Of a stretch of 64,000 nt of DNA, positions 1-10,819 are shown piece after piece; within the stretch, counting starts at the first letter, position 1; the number at the start of each line of letters is the position of its first letter. A program made the position numbers and the translations under genes. The notes under the pieces are model-generated. The model was given only the letters and a program-made list of their open reading frames with translations. It was not told the origin of the DNA and searched no databases. This DNA comes from Schistocephalus solidus (taxonomy: Eukaryota > Platyhelminthes > Cestoda > Diphyllobothriidea > Diphyllobothriidae): positions 30,161 through 94,160 of the forward strand of contig WEDG01001299.1 of NCBI GenBank assembly GCA_017591395.1, given 5' to 3'.

Positions 1-280
1 CTGTGAGTACACTTGGACTGAAAATATCAAAACACACAGCCAGGAAGATACCAAATACTGCATTCGAGCACAGATACCCAGGACATCTGTAGAATCTTAT
101 TGTCGATCGATTTGGATGCCACATACAAAATCGGTAAAGAAAAATTCAAACGCGCACAACCAATCACGACGGGATGACGAAATACACTCAAAGCCTATTG
201 GTTCGGATTTCGCCCAATCTCAGAATCCTTTGTTTAACACGGTTAATTGATTAATTGTTCCTGTACACTGCCCGTAGTGT
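1..280. other. No recognisable feature
   Basis: AT-rich sequence with no exon-like open frame, tRNA-like fold or repeat shared with the rest of the window. Confidence 0.5.
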
Positions 281-380
281 GACGACGAGCTGGGGGACTA
301 GTCTCGAAAATTTACGCATTAAAGTTTCTATTTTTCCCAAAGAATTTCGTATTTTCTATTGAATATCTTGGGATGCCTGT
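281..380 (+). repeat. Short interspersed repeat ending in a TA tract, copy 1
   Basis: This stretch begins GACGACG and contains a TCGAAAATTTACG-like block and a CTTGGGATGC block, then runs into a TA microsatellite. A diverged copy with the same order of blocks lies at 1034-1140 and is also followed by a TA tract. No coding capacity is visible. The family is unnamed here. Confidence 0.55.
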
Positions 381-390
381 TTTTCAATAC

Positions 391-392
<2 letters not shown>

Positions 393-455
<63 letters not shown>
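393..455. repeat. (TA)n microsatellite
   Basis: Uninterrupted TA dinucleotides over about 60 bases, directly after a short interspersed repeat and before a SINE tail. Confidence 0.95.
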
Positions 456-458
<3 letters not shown>

Positions 459-464
459 AGTGTA

Positions 465-750
465 GAGCTCACCGATCTGCTTAAGGAACATGTATGTTCC
501 GTTGTGCCCTGGAGCTCAGACTAGAGCTCTCGCAGGCGGTCGGATAGCGACGTGTAGCATATGATGAAATGGAACCGACAAAGACAAGGGAGACCGGAAT
601 GGCCATTTCTGCCTTATTCGCCGTCATTAGCCAGTCATACCCAATCCCAAGTGTGGCACACCTGGGATTCGAACCCGCGACCTTTGGTATTTGAGTCGAA
701 CTCTCTACCATTGAGCCACGTGCTCGTTGTTTTGTCGGTTGTGATCGGGA
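465..750 (-). mobile_element. tRNA-derived SINE, full copy
   Basis: Read on the minus strand, the head holds a pol III A box (TGGCTCAATGGTAGAG, about 715-700) and a B box (GGTTCGAATCC, about 680-670), as in a tRNA gene. It is followed by a SINE-specific body (CAGAAATGGCCATTCCGG, then CTTTGTCGGTTCC) and a tail containing GGAACATGTATGTTCC. The same body recurs at about 880-1014, 4815-5117, 19145-19440 and 29338-29505. The tRNA-like part lacks a clean full cloverleaf, so this is a SINE rather than a working tRNA gene. The LINE partner that would mobilise it cannot be told from the sequence. Confidence 0.85.
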
Positions 751-759
751 ATACGATGA

Positions 760-868
760 TAGTGTGGGGCTCACCGATCTACTTAAGGAACATGTATGTT
801 CCAGTTGTGCCCTGGAGCTCAGACTAGAGCTCTCGCAGGCGGTCGGATAGCGACGTGTAGCATATCAT
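760..868 (-). mobile_element. SINE tail fragment
   Basis: About 95 bases here repeat the tail of the SINE just to the left (469-563 compared with 769-865) with only a few differences, in the same orientation. The tRNA-like head is missing. The fragment abuts a SINE head in the opposite orientation, giving a rearranged composite. Confidence 0.8.
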
Positions 869-879
869 CATATTCCCGA

Positions 880-1014
880 TCGCAACTGACAAAACAACGA
901 GCACGTGGCTCAATGGTAGAGCGTTCGACTGGGATTGGGTATGACTGGCTGATGACGGCTAATGAGCCAGAAATGGCCAGTCCGGTCTCCCTTGTCTTTG
1001 TCGGTTCCATTTCA
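880..1014 (+). mobile_element. SINE head, internally deleted
   Basis: The plus strand carries the A-box region (TGGCTCAATGGTAGAGCG) followed directly by the SINE body (GCCAGAAATGGCCAG, then CTTTGTCGGTTCC). The B box and the tRNA 3' half present in the 465-750 copy are deleted. It runs into a TA tract. Confidence 0.8.
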
Positions 1015-1033
1015 TATATATATATATATATAT
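1015..1033. repeat. (TA)n microsatellite
   Basis: Short TA tract between a SINE 3' end and the second copy of the GACGACG repeat. Confidence 0.9.
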
Positions 1034-1140
1034 GACGACGTGTTGGTGTCACCAACTTGAAAATTTACGAGTAAAACTCCATTTCCCGAAGAGCATTTTC
1101 CTTTTCATTATACTATCTCGGGATGCAAACAACCTCTTTT
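1034..1140 (+). repeat. Short interspersed repeat ending in a TA tract, copy 2
   Basis: This is a diverged copy of 281-380. It shares GACGACG, a TTGAAAATTTACG block and CTCGGGATGC in the same order, and is again followed by TA repeats. Confidence 0.55.
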
Positions 1141-1141
1141 A

Positions 1142-1144
<3 letters not shown>

Positions 1145-1186
<42 letters not shown>
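1145..1186. repeat. (TA)n microsatellite
   Basis: Uninterrupted AT/TA dinucleotides following the GACGACG repeat. Confidence 0.95.
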
Positions 1187-1188
<2 letters not shown>

Positions 1189-1223
1189 CTAATTGAAGCA
1201 AAAATGCGCGTCCCCGGGCATAA

Positions 1224-1329
1224 ATCAGAAGAAGAGACGATCGTACTGAACCAACCTCCGACGATGGAATCTTGTTTGATTTTGAAACGTCAGGATATTA
1301 AACCTATTGTTCCCGTGATCGCCTCTTCT

Positions 1330-1335
<6 letters not shown>
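1224..1335. repeat. Small element with 19-base inverted terminal repeats
   Basis: The left end (1224-1242) and right end (1317-1335) are inverted copies differing at one position: ATCAGAAGAAGAG...CGATC against GATCG...CTCTTCTTCTGAT. The interior is about 74 bases and has no coding capacity. The whole unit sits between two TA tracts, so a TA target duplication cannot be separated from the microsatellite. It could be a MITE-like DNA element or simply a hairpin. Confidence 0.5.

Positions 1336-1389
<54 letters not shown>
1334..1389. repeat. (TA)n microsatellite
   Basis: Uninterrupted TA dinucleotides, about 55 bases. Confidence 0.95.
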
Positions 1390-1392
<3 letters not shown>

Positions 1393-1486
1393 GAGAGGAG
1401 ACACGACAGAGAATATGGGTAGATCGATACAGTCTGTTTTGGGCTTATTCTGCCTTCATTCAGTCAATCATAACCCTGCCTACCAG
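1390..1486 (+). repeat. Direct repeat, copy 1
   Basis: The block GCAGAGAGGAGACACGACAG through AATCATAACCCTGCC recurs at 1759-1849 with only a handful of substitutions. Copy 1 follows a TA tract and copy 2 precedes one. The unit is non-coding. Confidence 0.8.
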
Positions 1487-1758
1487 CTGGGACTGGAAAC
1501 ACAAACATGCGCTCGAGTACGGCGCAGACAGTCCACACAGTGGGTCTAGCAGATGGGTCATAAGCAATTCATGGAACCGAAGTTCATCAGTGCCTCACCA
1601 CCTGTCCTTCTCTGTCACTGCAGATCGGGTATTTATTCAAATAGGAAAAGGCACACACTGATCTAGTGGCTTCCTGAAGCAGACAAGCCCCGTATGGGTG
1701 GCAAAGGTTCACGAACAGGCAACCAATTACCAGGCTGAAGTCGGACAAGTTATAATTG

Positions 1759-1849
1759 CAGAGAGGAGACATGACAAAGAATATAGGTAGATTGATACAG
1801 TCTGTTTCGGGCTTATTCTGCCTTCATTCAGTCAATCATAACCCTGACT
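1759..1849 (+). repeat. Direct repeat, copy 2
   Basis: Second copy of the 1390-1486 block, about 270 bases downstream in the same orientation. Confidence 0.8.
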
Positions 1850-1854
1850 ATATA

Positions 1855-1887
<33 letters not shown>
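1849..1887. repeat. (TA)n microsatellite
   Basis: TA dinucleotides with one TG interruption. Confidence 0.9.
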
Positions 1888-2019
1888 TGCATACGCGGTG
1901 TCCGGTAGACACAAAAATAAACATCTTATTGACGTATTGGATCAGCACTGTGCATGCACTCCACATGATGGATTAATCTGGCGATGTTACGCCATCCTGT
2001 CAGCCGAAGTAATACAATA

Positions 2020-2235
2020 CAACATTTTTACCATGTCCACCGCGTGCTTCTGCGGGCTGAAGGCGAATGCGGCGACTTGTGCTGCATCCACCGTACTCGC
2101 TCTTCGCTCACCCGCTCCTGCTCGGTCTCATGACAGCGTCAAGAAAACCGGAGGTGGGTCGTGCGCAGGTGGCGGACTCCACATCTTAGCGTACCACCAC
2201 GCTCCTTGGTCCGCAGTTAACACAGGGTAAGGGTT
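2020..2235 (-). repeat. R1 interspersed repeat, partial copy
   Basis: The stretch shares GTCCACCGCG, a CAAGAAAACCGGAGGTGGG-like block and a CGCAGGTGGC block with the better-preserved R1 copies at 25,152-25,615 and 26,930-27,385, read on the minus strand. It is a diverged fragment with no open frame of its own. Confidence 0.5.
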
Positions 2236-4035
2236 TTATCATGAAAGCAAAAGGAAGGAAGAGATGGCGCGGATCCCAGCTCACACACCAAATGGTGACA
2301 GCCTTCACTACAATACAAGGTAGTTGAGTAACTGGGTCTAAAGAGGTACAGTTTCCAAAATCACTTTTTGCTCGCTTAGCAGCCGTCATTCTGCCAAAAT
2401 TGGAATTTTGAAGGCACAAAGCCTTCGTAGATGCCACCAGAAGGGAGGAGAATTTTTTGTAGAAAGAAAGTTTTAAATGCATTGGCTAGTTTTTTATTAC
2501 CGAAATTCACGACTTTACTGACGAATGAATAAACTTTTGAGAAACCCGCAGACAGAAATGACTGCAAAACTGAACACTTACAAACCATGTGCTTCGATTT
2601 TAATGCCTATTTTGGTCGTTTCGTTAAATATAAAATAAATTAAAACATTCCTTTTGACCTGGAGGTTGAGTACCTCAGGTGGTTCTTTCCTTTGATTTTT
2701 GATATCGAGGTTACGGAATGTGCAGTTACCTCAATTTGCCGTGAATCACAGCAAATCTCGTGCCCCGCGGTTCTTCGAGACTAATCGTTTTTTGTTATGT
2801 AGTTAAGGAGTCATGTTGACCGATGTAAGCCTCTGGTGGGAGCCTAGACGTACTTTGTAAAAGAACTGTCTAAATTCACGAGCACGTGCTACTAGTTAAA
2901 GCTTACATCTTGGAATAGACCTCCTGGAACGAGTCCACACATTAGCAATGTAACGATTAGTTAGTAAAGTATGAAAGGCTGCACTGCCTACAGAAGGCTT
3001 GACTAAACTGCAGATAACTTTACCAACAGTATGCGAAATACGAAAACACCACATAGGTTTCAGAGGTTGAAATCAGACTGTTGTTCCTTGCAGAATAAGC
3101 GCAGGAACTCTTTTATGTTAAATTAGTATCTCGTTCTAAGTATTTCTCCAACTTGATACTAGAGTTTGAGTTATTAGTATCAGAAAAATGCGTTCCAACA
3201 ACATTTTTTTTAAATACCACCCCTTTTCCTTTACATACATATTTAATCAGAATGTAGCAGAATTGTATGTTGGAAGTATGGGCTTTTTTGTGAACCGAGA
3301 TCGCAAAGATAAATCCAGTCTGGTAGTCACATTTAGTCAGGTAGCTCAGGTTATCCCTCGTGTTTGGAATTCAGAAAAACGTGAATGGGATAAAGTCTTT
3401 TAATGCTTCATATTCAACTCTACTCTAGATTGTTTATTACCCCCAACCGACTGCACAATAGAGTTCTACGTCAAATGTACGCCATTAAGCATAAAATGAC
3501 CATCGAAAATCCGAAAATACAATTTGTGCTAGCCCCTTGGCCAGAAAACACCACTGAATCCATATAAATGCAGTCGTGCGGAAATTCATGATTCAGTGCT
3601 CTCAGATTGTGTCCTTGTCTGCCACTACAACTAGGGCCTAATCATTAAGTAAAGGATTTGGCATTGATCGGATATGTGGCCCCACTAATGAAACAGGAGG
3701 TAAGGATTCCCGTAATGCAGGGATTGTTTTCATAGGGGATTTGTGAGCGAGAAGCATGTACATGTACAGTACATGTACGCCATTAGCTCGTTTAAGTAGC
3801 ACGACGGAGCGTGGAAACTCGAGTGCACAACTTGAAAAACCTAGAACTTAGGAGCTGAAAACGGAAGAAGAAAATGAAAGCCAAGTACATGGGTTAGACG
3901 TTCCAGTTGAACTGATCCTAGCCCGTGATTATTAATCATAGTCAAGGAGAAAGTAAAAAGAATATATCGTCAAACCCGACTCTGGTTATGACCACGTACG
4001 AAGACATAATTGAAGGTGAAAACGGTGATAGCGGA
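2236..4035. other. No recognisable gene
   Basis: AT-rich sequence. Short open frames such as 3188-3403 (+) have no recognisable domain and no convincing splice context. A small palindromic GTACATGTAC motif occurs twice at about 3760-3785. It may be intron or flank of the coiled-coil gene to the right. Confidence 0.4.
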
Positions 4036-4215
4036 TCCCCTAACCCTTAGTACCTTAACCTCAACACTAACCTCTAACACTTAGCCCTAACCTCAGCCAT
4101 CAACATTATGAATAATCCTTAAACCTCTCCCTAACTTCACCCTCTAAACCTAAACCTTATTTAAACTCTAAAGCCCAGCCCTTAGACACACGTTAGTCCT
4201 AATGCTAACATTTAA
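4036..4215. repeat. Degenerate telomere-like (CCCTAA)n tract
   Basis: About 180 bases contain repeated CCTAACCC, TAACCT and CCCTAAC words, e.g. CCCCTAACCCTTAG, CTAACCTCTAACACTTAGCC and CCCTAACTTCACCC. This resembles a decayed interstitial array of the TTAGGG telomere repeat. It lies inside or beside the coiled-coil gene. Confidence 0.6.
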
Positions 4216-4387
4216 GGGAGGCGTGACGGGCAGCGCGCGAAATGGAAGGGGGTTAAGTCAAGCCTACTCATACACTAGGTGAGGCCACATACCCGATCAT
4301 AACCAAGGATTCCTGTTAGTTGGTGCAGGAAATAATAATTTCATCACTGTGACAGGGTGAGAACCCGAATTTCAGAAGGCACCTTAC

Positions 4388-4584
4388 CTGAGCGCGAAGT
4401 GACTGCATCTGAGTCGCAGTAGCACTGAGAGCCACCTGATGTCTGTACAACTCTAAGCGCAGGTCCTCAATTTGAGTCGATTGACGAACCTTCTCTCTTG
4501 CCAGTTCGTTCTTCTCTGCGGTTGCTTGCAACAGCCGGGCAGCAAAAGCCTCTTTTTCCTCTTTATAAAGCAAAGAAAGCGCAA
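4388..4584 (-). CDS. Coiled-coil protein gene, exon 4 (partial gene)
   Basis: On the minus strand a 197-base exon is bounded by a TATACCCAG acceptor and a CTCAG|GTAAGG donor. Its translation is almost uninterrupted heptad-like helix rich in E, K, L, Q and A (…EEKEAFAARLLQATAEKN…, …LRLELYRHQVALSA…). It enters with two bases completing a codon, which fits the one base left over by the exon at 7743-7857, and exits in phase 0. The splice agreement makes it a real exon. The next exon would be further left, probably outside the window. I do not recognise the protein; a structural or ciliary/centrosomal coiled coil is only a guess. Confidence 0.7.
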
Positions 4585-4814
4585 CTGGGTATATTTTTAG
4601 AGGCAAGCGTTTGATGATATATTTGCACTTGCATATTGGTTCATTTTCAATAATGTTATAAAACTAAATGAACTTTTAGGCATGAGGAGAACCAAAGCCA
4701 GATTGTATGGATAAGAACTTTTGAGACTTCTACTTCTCTCCCTCTTCGCACATCCACCAGCTTTCTCTGACGCGATTTATTTGAGATAACTGAAGGTTGA
4801 AATTTTCGTAATTC

Positions 4815-5117
4815 ATTGATGAACGCTCCCTGATCGCTAACGGAACTCACTCGTTCCGTTCTGCCTTCAGGCTCCCCCTCGAACCTCACCAGCAGCCACA
4901 CAGGCGGTATTATTTTTAAAGGCAGATAAACAGAGCCAACAAAGACAAGGGAGACTTGAATGGCCATTTCTGGCTCCCTAGCTGTCAGCAGCTAGGCCTT
5001 CCCAACCCCAGATGGTTCCCCACACCTGAGGCTCGAACCCGCGACTTGTTTATCAGCAGTCAAACGTTCTAACCACTGAGCCATGGGCTCATTGCCTTGC
5101 CGGTTTAGATCGGGAAT
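4815..5117 (-). mobile_element. tRNA-derived SINE, full copy
   Basis: The minus strand shows an A box (TGGCTCAGTGGTTAGAACG) and a B box (GGTTCGAGCC). The shared body follows (GCCAGAAATGGCCATTC, then CTTTGTTGGCTC), and then a tail with GGCTGCTGGTGAGG and GCGATCAGGGAGCGTTC. It lies in the intron between exons 3 and 4 of the coiled-coil gene, in the same orientation as that gene. Confidence 0.85.
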
Positions 5118-5215
5118 ATTGACATTCGTTGATGAACGCTCACTGATCGCTAACGAAACTCACTCGTTTAGTTCTGCCTTGAGATTCAATCTCACTCTTA
5201 CTGTCGCAATGGCTG
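5118..5215 (-). mobile_element. SINE tail fragment
   Basis: The block GAGTTTCGTTAGCGATCAG...GAGCGTTCATCAACGAAT (minus strand) repeats the tail of the neighbouring SINE and lies directly upstream of its head. It looks like the remains of a tandem pair. Confidence 0.7.
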
Positions 5216-5402
5216 ACAAGGCAGTGGGCATTCACCTACGTATTCCATGCGTATAGAAAAGGCCTCATTCATTTGTGAATCATATTAAAGACCGCTGTCA
5301 CTCAATTTAATTAGTTAGAGACAATTACTCTCTAAATCTCAGTTTGTACAACCAATTTATCCTAACAGTTGGAAAATCTAAGAACCGCGAACTCTTAAAT
5401 TA

Positions 5403-5475
5403 TGTGTTATAACACAAAACACACAAAAACACAAAACAAAAACAAAACAAAACAAAAACACACAAAACACACAAT
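5403..5475 (+). repeat. A/C low-complexity tract
   Basis: Imperfect repeats of ACACAAAA and AACAAAAC fill about 70 bases. Confidence 0.9.
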
Positions 5476-7742
5476 TATCCTTGTGGTGGATGGTCTCGCT
5501 GACCCCTACCTCTTCTATCCAGTTTACCCATTCTAACCGAGTTGCAAGGCTGACGAAAGAAGGAAGCAGAGATCAACTGAATAACGTTATTTTACTGAGG
5601 TTTCAGACCACAAGGTTTGCTGTTTGAAATGGTAACCTCCTGATAAAGGTATTTCAGCGATCTCGTGCTCCTTCGAAGACCACCACCATAAGGATCTATT
5701 CATCTTCGCTCATATGAGAACTGAGTCAAAGCAATAAGAGGTGGATTTAGTATATTGGTTGAGCAGATATTTTGCCCCCTTCCCCATCTCGTGTGTGCTA
5801 TTAAAATGCTTTGTCACAATTAAGTAGATCACAACAACACCACCCCATTGCTGGCTCCTCGGCTTTAAGCACTACGCTCATCCATTGAGCATCAAAAATA
5901 ATTCACAAAGATAGCTTAATGCGACTACCTTATCTGGCTCCGAATGTTTTTTTTGCAGCCTGAGGTTGTTTTACCAGCGTCCATCACATAACGGCGAGAA
6001 TTATACTTAAATGAGCAAATTAATTAACACCAATACAATGAAATAATATTTTGGTCTTATATGGCATCGCACTCCAACTTTCCCAGTCCCTCCCCGGCCT
6101 GCGTTTGTGTTCTAACTGATCACTCTTTAATGAGTACTCTTCATCTCCAAGGGTTTCATGGAGATTTGTGCGGTAAAAACTCAAACCCAGTAAGATATTA
6201 CCTTGAGACTCTTGCCCAGATCCAAAGATTGACGTATAAAACTTCTGCCAGAAGGATTTACTCTATGTTGCCGCATTAATTTCTGGAAGATTCAAAAGTT
6301 CAAACTTCAAAACTGGACGATTTCCCAGTGAGTATGCGGGGAATGCTGGAAGACCCACTGCTAGGCCTAACCGCTCGAAATTGTTTCATGCGGCAGCAGA
6401 CTCTCGATAAAAAAGTATATGGGCTGTTCTGTGAGTACAATAACGCATTCATTGTTTACCAAGTACTGGAGAAAAATCAAACTGAGTAGGATTTTAGGTT
6501 GAGAGTCAGGCAAATGAATAATTTCTGGCCTGTAAGGCTTCATCCCGAGGAATTTCCTCTAAGTTAGCGACTTGGAATCTCGAAATTCAAAACTGGATAC
6601 TCTACCAGAAGGTACACAGTCAACACTGGGGGGTACATGATGATGAGCCGAACTCCTTGCAGTCGTGTCACACAGCAGCAGAATATCAGTGAACCACGCA
6701 TCTGGGCTGTGCTGTGAACATAACAGCTCATTCAGTTTTAATCGACTACTAGTTGCTTGTTGGTAGTTTTCCGCTAAAGCTGATAGATTTCGGGTGCAAA
6801 ACGCATATCCGATTCGGAGCCTACCCTATAAAACATCAGCCCGAAGGATAAACTCCAAGTTAACGCATTAATTTCTGGCGAAATTAAGGCTTCAATTATC
6901 TGACTTCCATTCATAGTTAGTAGTTTACTGTAGCAAAAATGTCAATAAGGCCAAAGAATGCGCGATTAACCGGCGTTAGGTTATATGAAAAGTCAGCTAG
7001 ATAATTTAGTCGACTAAGAACAATCACCATAACAACCAGTTTAGCGCACACTGAAAGTTCTAGCAGTAGTGCAGTGCTGAGCGGTATTTTCCATGGCAAC
7101 GTGTTTTGACGCTAACAACCAAAACAAGCAAGTAAGTAGGCATCATCGACTGCTAGTGTCATCCTTTCCAGTCATTGAAGACATTTTTGAGTATACGACA
7201 CAAAACCTTTGTAGAATCAAAATATTGGACAATTATGTGGTATTGAGGTGGACCATAAGGATTTTGAACGGATGGAAAGTACTTTATAATGCCGCCCGTA
7301 TATTTTCACCAATCTTGCATGGACGGGCGAAATATCCTACTTACTAAGTTTGTTTTAAGTTCCATTGATCGCCCACAAAGCCTACCCACAGCAAAAACCG
7401 CGGCTGATGTATGCAAATAGGTTAGATACGGAAAAACCTAGTTCAGGTATGTGTGCTGGTAATCTCCAATTAATTCAGAATTTCTGAAAACAAAATCACG
7501 TTTTTCCTTTATAGTCAACGGCGAGAACACGAGTAGTGGTAAAATCAAAAATGACTTAAGCAAGCAATCTTCACCTTACAGCGCCCAGCATCTGTGTATT
7601 AGTGCAGCACTTACGAGACTCACCATATTTTTTAATTAAAAGGGCAGAAAATAAGCTTATTTCTAGCCAATTGCATGACTCTTATTACGACGAATTATGA
7701 GGGTTAGTTATTTTCTGAAAGACAATGAATGTGGAAAAGTAC
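5476..7742. other. Intron of the coiled-coil gene, otherwise empty
   Basis: AT-rich sequence between exons 4 and 3 of the minus-strand gene. Short open frames (6061-6279, 6917-7099, 7093-7347) show no domain or coherent splice signals. Confidence 0.5.
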
Positions 7743-7857
7743 CTTCCGTCTTGTGAACACGCTCGGAAAGTTCTAGTTGCTTCTGCATCAGCGTGGCTAC
7801 CTTCTGTTCGCTCAAAGTGAGCTCCTGTCGAAGACCTTCACTCAGCGTTTTCTCTTC
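7743..7857 (-). CDS. Coiled-coil protein gene, exon 3
   Basis: A 115-base exon is bounded by a TTTGAAG acceptor and a GAAG|GTACTT donor. It encodes helix-forming sequence (EEKTLSEGLRQELTLSEQKV, then ATLMQKQLELSERVHKTE). It begins in phase 0, matching the phase-0 end of the exon at 10,820-11,000, and ends with one extra base that is completed by the exon at 4388-4584. The exon is too short for a generic gene caller but is supported by phase and heptad pattern. Confidence 0.7.
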
Positions 7858-10819
7858 CTTCAAATGACGTAAAGTAAATTAGTTTTGTATGAAATAAAAT
7901 GCGGTATGGAGTGAAAATACACCTTGGGTGTGTCATTGTAAATTCAATCGGAAATAAGTCGATGTGGAAGATTTAAACGAAAGATTGTCATCTTGGACCT
8001 TATTTAATTAACCAAATTTCCATTGAAGAAAATACAATATCCGCCCGAAAAACCTCTGTGATATTTGGATGCGGCAAGTAATCGAGCTTTTCTAAGCATA
8101 TGAGAAATATCATAAAAACTGAGAATAGAAAACACTGGATGCTGTACGTGACATCCTATCGCCTGAACCCTTTTCATACGCTGCAACGTTCTAGGGAGAA
8201 TCCAAAAGCTACCCTCGCAATGACACAAATAATGCTGAACGAAAGTCTGAATCAAAACCACACAGGCATAACCCGAACTTTCGGATGTACTGTTAATTAT
8301 TCAATCTTCTGCGTAGGCCCAAAAATTATTAAATAGTCAGGGGTTTGTTTGGCATCTTTGACCTGCCAGTAATGAGGCCCTTGGTGGTCTGCCTGATCTT
8401 CTATGAAGCGGCAAATTAACCTCTCACTGAACTATCCTTTTCATGCTCTTACTGCTTGATCAGCAAGCTTCCTTCGAGATAAGGAAACCTATTACTAAAT
8501 CACCGATAAAACTTCGGACAAAATATATTTGCCGTTGTTGTTTTTTCGAAGCTCCTGACTATTTAATAGTGAATTAATTATAAAGTAAGACAAATAAATT
8601 GTCCGTTCCAATGGTCGACTGGCTTACAGTTCCTAAAGTCTTCAGAAGGAGTTGAGCGTAAACGAGCTAAGACATCCTTAAAAGTTTAAGAAATAAACCT
8701 TTGCAGGTTACTTTAACGTTCAGCGTTTGTTTTAAGAGGCACTATAATTCACAAAGCGTGTGGGCGAAAATCATTTTTAAACAAATCTATGTCTCTTAAA
8801 AATGATAAAATTGCTTTAAAAAGTAACAAAGTAATGCTTCAAGATCATAAATATTGTCGAATGGCGATTTTGCATTCGGCAAAGTTTAATTGATCTAACG
8901 AAATAATCTCTCCTACACAAAACGAGCGTAAACATTAATCAAAGATGGTAATCAATCAATAATGTAGGTGTTGGCAGTTCAAACTTAGTTTCCAGCCTTT
9001 AACTCACCAATGACTCATATTTTGTGGTTAACGGCGCGGTAAACCATTCGATCTTATCAGAATTTCATTTAATTTCCCGGAGGATAAATGTGAACGCATT
9101 ACTTATACTTCTATGCCACAATACTTTGCAGCCATACACGAGGCCCATATTCAGATTCCTTCCTATCCCACGCGCTAACATCTGCTAGGTATCGTTGTAT
9201 TGCCATATCAATTAAAGTTAATGCCCGAAGGAACAACTAAATCGCTTTTGATGACAAATACAAATAAGTTATTACTGGCGAAATGCAAGCATTTGGCCAG
9301 ACGGGGTTCACGTGCTAACCGTATTTAAGTAACCTTTAACCAACATGGGAAGACGGAGGCGTGGGGATGCGTGGTTCAAAATCATCACTTTTCAAAAGGC
9401 TACCTAAGTTCTTCCCTTTCCCGTCAGTCACGTTACGATCCCTTTACGTTAACATAAAAGCTTTATGACAAGTAACCGGTCGCAGTAGATTTATTTACAG
9501 GAATTTAAAGCCAAAACCCTGTTTCCAAGTAGTTCAGACTTGCTCCAAAACCGATAATATAAATTTGAAACTTATAATCAAATAAAATGACTATCAGAAA
9601 AAAAAATAATCAAAATAAATCCTGAAAAATAGTAATACCACATAGGCACACCTTTTAAAAGCTCTTATTATGTGAAAGCAATTAAACGAGGAAATAAATA
9701 TGGAATATAGCGCGTTTTATATGATATATATTAAACAGTGTTTTCCCTATTGCCTAACTACGCCATCTACATTGGGAAAATCGAAATAAGCATTTACAAT
9801 TCACCACATTTACATACTTTTATGCGAAAGTTATGATTTTCTTCAGTACAACAGGTCATTTACATGTAATCGAACACATCCAAATATGGCAGCAATTCAG
9901 AAAATGCTATGTGCAGTGACAGATAGGAATAATGTTGTCCTTGATACCGAAAGTAGAGCATGGATACGAAATTGCCGTTTGTTTTTATTGGGCAGTGAGT
10001 TATAACGAATAACTATACTAATGAATAAATAATTTTAAAGATTCGGCAACTATGGCGTGAGTTTAACCTCTGACAAAAATAATAAAGACTGAGTGCGGTT
10101 AGTTCTCTAAGTACTGGAGCAACCAGTTGCCGATGCGGAGCTTTGATATTTAACATATGAAGAAAGTTGCCATTTGTGTTCGTATCCTAACGAGTTCGCC
10201 GTAATTTTTATAAAAATCAATTCAACTGAACCATCCTGGTCGGCAAACACGACTATAAAGTCAAATCTCCTGGTAATCGTTTAGTTGATACCATGTTGTT
10301 TGCTTAGTAAAACCTGCTTGGCCAGTCAGTCTAATATGGCGGAATTAGTGGACTCTGTAGAGTACAGTAGGCTGGGCTGGTAACTTTACCCGGTTATGAA
10401 ATACCAAAGGCCCTCGGTCGATTAATCATAGATCGAAAGGCTAGAGTATTGAGCATATAATATCCAAGTGGGTTCAACTGCCATGGACTCTTCCAAGTTT
10501 ATATTTCGATATTTCGTTTAATTTATTTCATCTCTTAAAACCTTCGCGAGAACATCTAAAATGGTAAGCTGAAACAAGGTTGCCTCTTTCACATAACCAA
10601 TATACAACAGTAAGATTTTGGATAGGTCAATTAGGCCACTAACCTAATCTAAATAATTATTTAGATTAGGCTAGTGGCATCGGAATTTTTATGCGCATGC
10701 TCACCTTCAGACAGCTAACCATTTATAACTTTCTAAACTCTAAGCTGAAGCCATTTTGAAGATTTTAACGGATACAGTGTTCCCTATACAATTTACCATA
10801 AGCGGAACATAGATCAAAC
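7858..10819. other. Intron of the coiled-coil gene, otherwise empty
   Basis: About 3 kb of AT-rich sequence between exons 3 and 2. Apart from the inverted repeat at 10,635-10,678 I see no repeats or open frames of note. Confidence 0.5.
10635..10678. repeat. 44-base near-perfect palindrome
   Basis: The left arm GCCACTAACCTAATCTAAAT and right arm ATTTAGATTAGGCTAGTGGC pair with one mismatch around an AATT centre. It lies in an intron near exon 2 of the coiled-coil gene and could form a hairpin in the RNA or a cruciform in the DNA. Confidence 0.8.

Noticed and set aside
465..750. Functional tRNA gene
   Set aside because: A and B boxes are present, but the cloverleaf is imperfect and the sequence continues into a repeated SINE body.
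485..802. GGAACATGTATGTTCC palindromes at 485-500 and 787-802 resemble steroid-receptor response elements
   Set aside because: They are part of the repeated SINE tail, and the spacer is four bases instead of three, so a regulatory role is not supported.
1123..1422. 99-codon open frame made largely of Ile-Tyr repeats
   Set aside because: It is translation of TA microsatellite and has no other support.
4656..4967. 103-codon open frame on the minus strand
   Set aside because: It lies in the body and tail of the SINE and has no protein support.
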